A DNA stretch of 8,254 nucleotides, taken from positions 1-8,254 of the forward strand of contig JASLDA010000229.1 of assembly GCA_030151745.1 (NCBI GenBank). The letters are read 5' to 3'. The stretch's first letter is position 1, and the number at the start of each line of letters is the position of its first letter. Positions 6,554 through 8,254 of this stretch are shown in pieces. A model generated the notes under the pieces. The model worked only from the letters and a program-made list of their open reading frames with translations. It ran no database searches and was not told the DNA's origin. The DNA comes from Chitinophagaceae bacterium. GTDB taxonomy: Bacteria > Bacteroidota > Bacteroidia > Chitinophagales > Chitinophagaceae. The position numbers were made by a program, and so were the translations under genes.

Positions 6554-7705
6554 ATGAAGCATACCGGTATTGTCGGGTCGGGCGCGATGGGCGCGGGTAT
6601 CGCGCAGGTCGCTGCGCTGGCCGGCCGCGATGTCGTTATTTATGACAATAACGAGCAGGCCTTGGCCCGCGCGAAATCCGGGCTGGAGGGCACTTTGCGC
6701 AAGCTTCAGGAGAAAGGCAAGCTTCCCGACGCGGAGGTGGTGATCGGCCGCTTGTCGTACACGAACAACCTCAACGACCTGTCCGAATGCTCGCTGACGA
6801 TCGAAGCGATCGTCGAGAGCCTGAGCGTGAAGCAGCAAGTGTTTGCCGCGCTGGAGCGGCAGGTCTGCGATGAATGCATTCTGGCGACAAATACCTCCTC
6901 GCTTTCCGTAACGGCGATCGCCGCGGCCTGCAACAGGCCGGAACGTGTGCTGGGCCTGCATTTCTTCAATCCGCCGCCGCTGATGGCGCTGGTGGAGGTG
7001 ATCCCCGCCATTCAAACGGACCCCGCGATCCTGGAGCAGGCGCGGCAATTGATGGTCGACTGGGGCAAGATCCCGGTAGTGGCAAAGGATACGCCGGGCT
7101 TTATCGTGAACCGCGTTGCGCGCCCGTACTACGGCGAGGCGCTCCGCATCTACGAGGAAGGTATCGCCGATATGGCCACGATTGATTGGGCCCTGACGAA
7201 GATCGGCGGCTTCCGCATGGGACCCTTCACGCTGATGGACTATATCGGCCACGACGTGAACTATATCGTGACCGAGACGGTATTCACGTCCTTCTTCTTC
7301 GATCCGCGCTATAAGCCTGCCTTTGCCCAGAAGAGGCTGCTGGAGGCCGGCTGGCTGGGACGCAAGAGCGGGCGGGGATTCTACGATTACAGCGACGGCG
7401 CGCCCGTGCCGGCGGCCACCGAGGACCAGGTGCTGGGCGCGGCCATCGTGGAGCGCGTCGTGGCGATGCTGATCAACGAAGCGGTGGAAGCGCTGTACCT
7501 GCGCATCGCGACGGCCCAGGACCTGGATCTGTCGATGACGAAAGGCGTAAATTATCCCAAGGGCCTGCTGGCCTGGTGCGACGAATGGGGGGCCGAAAAG
7601 GTGCTGTTCATCCTGGATAATCTCTATAGGCAATACGGCGAGGACCGCTACCGGGCCTCCGTGCTGCTGCGGCGCAAAGCCCAGGAAGGAAGCCGGTTTT
7701 TTTGA
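6554..7705 (+). CDS. paaH: 3-hydroxyacyl-CoA dehydrogenase, PaaH-like
   Basis: A 383-residue NAD-dependent dehydrogenase that oxidises 3-hydroxyacyl-CoA to 3-ketoacyl-CoA; in the phenylacetate pathway the substrate is 3-hydroxyadipyl-CoA. The Rossmann domain opens with GIVGSGAMGAGIAQ (residues 5-18). The catalytic His136 lies in LHFFNP, Glu148 in VEVIP, Ser115 in NTSSLS and Asn186 in PGFIVNR. The first C-terminal helical domain ends at GRKSGRGFYDY (269-279). A second, PaaH-type one (about 295-380) holds DLDLSMTKGVNYPKGLLAW. This makes it longer than the roughly 280-residue butyryl-CoA enzymes and shorter than the proteobacterial two-domain PaaH (about 500). The start ATG follows the heptamer array with no spacer and no Shine-Dalgarno, which is odd but fits the conserved N-terminus exactly. 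It is probably co-expressed with the hydrolase gene 134 bp upstream. Confidence 0.9.
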   Translation: MKHTGIVGSGAMGAGIAQVAALAGRDVVIYDNNEQALARAKSGLEGTLRKLQEKGKLPDAEVVIGRLSYTNNLNDLSECSLTIEAIVESLSVKQQVFAALERQVCDECILATNTSSLSVTAIAAACNRPERVLGLHFFNPPPLMALVEVIPAIQTDPAILEQARQLMVDWGKIPVVAKDTPGFIVNRVARPYYGEALRIYEEGIADMATIDWALTKIGGFRMGPFTLMDYIGHDVNYIVTETVFTSFFFDPRYKPAFAQKRLLEAGWLGRKSGRGFYDYSDGAPVPAATEDQVLGAAIVERVVAMLINEAVEALYLRIATAQDLDLSMTKGVNYPKGLLAWCDEWGAEKVLFILDNLYRQYGEDRYRASVLLRRKAQEGSRFF

Positions 7706-7736
7706 TTGAAAATCTTAGATTGTCGATTGAAGATTG
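7702..7736 (-). repeat. Heptamer array, CAATCTT type, over the dehydrogenase stop codon
   Basis: Read on the minus strand it is five in-phase 7-mers: CAATCTT, CAATCGA, CAATCTA, AGATTTT and CAATCAA. The last overlaps the TGA stop of the dehydrogenase gene (7703-7705). The motif is the one seen before the start codon of the same gene, in the opposite orientation. Confidence 0.8.
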
Positions 7737-7755
7737 GTGTTGGGAAAACGGAGCG

Positions 7756-7776
7756 GCTATGTTCGGCTCGCATAGC
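7756..7776. repeat. Stem-loop between the two convergent arrays
   Basis: GCTATG (7756-7761) pairs with CATAGC (7771-7776) around a 9-base loop. An outer AAAC/GTTT pairing (7746-7749 with 7777-7780) is possible across a bulge. It lies midway between two convergent genes, so it might act in transcription termination, but there is no U-tract next to it. Confidence 0.45.
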
Positions 7777-7801
7777 GTTTCGGGCGCCTGTATAGGTAAG
7801 G

Positions 7802-7832
7802 CAATCTAAAATCTTAGATCTAATCTTAAATC
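7802..7832 (+). repeat. Heptamer array, ATCTTAA type, over the lipoprotein stop codon
   Basis: ATC triplets recur at 7804, 7811, 7818, 7823 and 7830, that is, spacings of 7, 7, 5 and 7. The 12-mer AAAATCTTAGAT (7808-7819) is also present at 7709-7720 in the array after the dehydrogenase gene. The array overlaps the stop codon (7826-7828) and last codons of the minus-strand lipoprotein gene. Confidence 0.75.
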
Positions 7833-8095
7833 CCATTCGCTTTCCGGCAATGGGCCTTGAGCTTTTCGACCGTGTCGAGGCTCATATGATCCATGAAGTC
7901 GTTGAACACCGGGTAGGTTTTCACGACCTGCTCCACGAAACAGTCGCAGTAGGCATTGGCTTTTGCTTCGCCGATCTGGTGCGCGGATTGGGACATGCAA
8001 TCGTTGCGGAGCTTGGCCTTGTCTTCATCGTGCCAGCCCCCGGCGCAGGAGGCAAGAAAAAGCGGCAGCAGGACCAGGGTGTGAATCGCCTTCAT
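7826..8095 (-). CDS. Small four-cysteine lipoprotein of unknown function
   Basis: An 89-residue protein with a clear lipoprotein signal: MKAIHTLVLLPLFLASC, with lipobox LASC and the lipidated Cys17. The mature part, about 72 residues, is helical and acidic to mixed. It has four more cysteines (33, 50, 52, 83) in a spacing that suggests two disulfides or a metal site. Short proteins with a CxC and a following YP segment, as in YCDCFVEQVVKTYPVF here, occur in Bacteroidota without assigned function; this is family memory, not a search. The start is ATG 8093-8095, directly before the signal peptide; an upstream in-frame ATG (8140) would bury the signal. It begins 56 bp after the stop of the HmuY-like gene on the same strand, so the two are likely co-transcribed and may work together at the outer membrane. 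Confidence 0.8.
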   Translation of the reverse strand: MKAIHTLVLLPLFLASCAGGWHDEDKAKLRNDCMSQSAHQIGEAKANAYCDCFVEQVVKTYPVFNDFMDHMSLDTVEKLKAHCRKANGI

Positions 8096-8151
8096 TTCAG
8101 AAAGATACAGGATTCTGGCCTTAGGATCGGATACCGGCAATGCGCAAGCGG

Positions 8152-8254
8152 TTATTGCAGCCGCATGTACTCGAACGACGGGCTTCCCTGCAGCCCCTGG
8201 CTATTGTAATAATCCAGGAAGTGCAGCTTATACATTTCGCCATGCTGTGTCCAG
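8152..8254 (-). CDS. C-terminus of a probable HmuY-family haem-binding lipoprotein (partial)
   Basis: The last 34 codons of a minus-strand gene enter from the right edge and end at TAA (8152-8154). The visible peptide includes YKLHFLDYYN followed by GSPSFEYMRLQ. This resembles the C-terminal beta strands of HmuY-type proteins, which usually end with a YKxRFxxxYN...GYPxFEY pattern. HmuY proteins are surface lipoproteins that bind haem and hand it to a TonB-dependent receptor. The N-terminus, lipobox and haem ligands lie outside the window, so the assignment rests on this short stretch only. The small lipoprotein gene follows 56 bp downstream. Confidence 0.6.
   Translation of the reverse strand, partial: WTQHGEMYKLHFLDYYNSQGLQGSPSFEYMRLQ

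Noticed and set aside
6542..7633. 363-codon minus-strand open frame
   Set aside because: Antisense shadow of the 3-hydroxyacyl-CoA dehydrogenase gene; low-complexity His/Arg/Gln-rich product with no domain.

Overview
The window looks like chromosomal DNA from a GC-rich member of the Bacteroidota, most like Chitinophagaceae. This is inferred from the protein families (S51 cyanophycinase, a GSANGM-type lipid kinase, a YkuK-type RNase H-fold protein, an HmuY-like lipoprotein), the rarity of Shine-Dalgarno sequences before otherwise clear start codons, and the short-period intergenic repeats. No rRNA, tRNA, IS element, CRISPR array or phage gene is visible.

Left part (1-2441, all minus strand): the N-terminal three quarters of a cyanophycinase runs off the left edge. 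Upstream of it is a closely spaced pair: an App1-type phosphatidate phosphatase followed 19 bp later by a PduO-type cob(I)alamin adenosyltransferase. Head to head with App1, only 24 bp from start to start, is a diacylglycerol/sphingosine kinase on the plus strand (2466-3371). The two divergent genes encode predicted opposite reactions on the same lipid pair. A minus-strand YkuK-family protein (3467-3958) converges on the kinase.

Middle part (4145-7705, plus strand): a possible aromatic/acyl-CoA catabolic operon. It has a PaaE-type flavin and 2Fe-2S reductase, a fumarylacetoacetate-hydrolase-family enzyme and a PaaH-type 3-hydroxyacyl-CoA dehydrogenase. The oxygenase subunits (PaaA-D) expected with PaaE are absent. 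The gaps of 133-175 bp between these genes carry short-period repeat arrays rather than the few bases of a tight operon.

Right part (7826-8254, minus strand): the C-terminus of a probable HmuY-family haem-binding lipoprotein enters from the right edge, followed by a four-cysteine small lipoprotein.

The most unusual signals are non-coding or sub-genic. First, a 33-bp inverted-repeat segment at the left edge appears flipped inside the cyanophycinase gene; read in the other orientation it restores the family's expected IGIGL-like motif. Second, intergenic arrays with 7-bp (and one 8-bp) periodicity recur between the genes. One is built into a 42-bp (six-heptad) tandem repeat. Others abut the start and stop codons of the dehydrogenase gene in inward-facing orientation.
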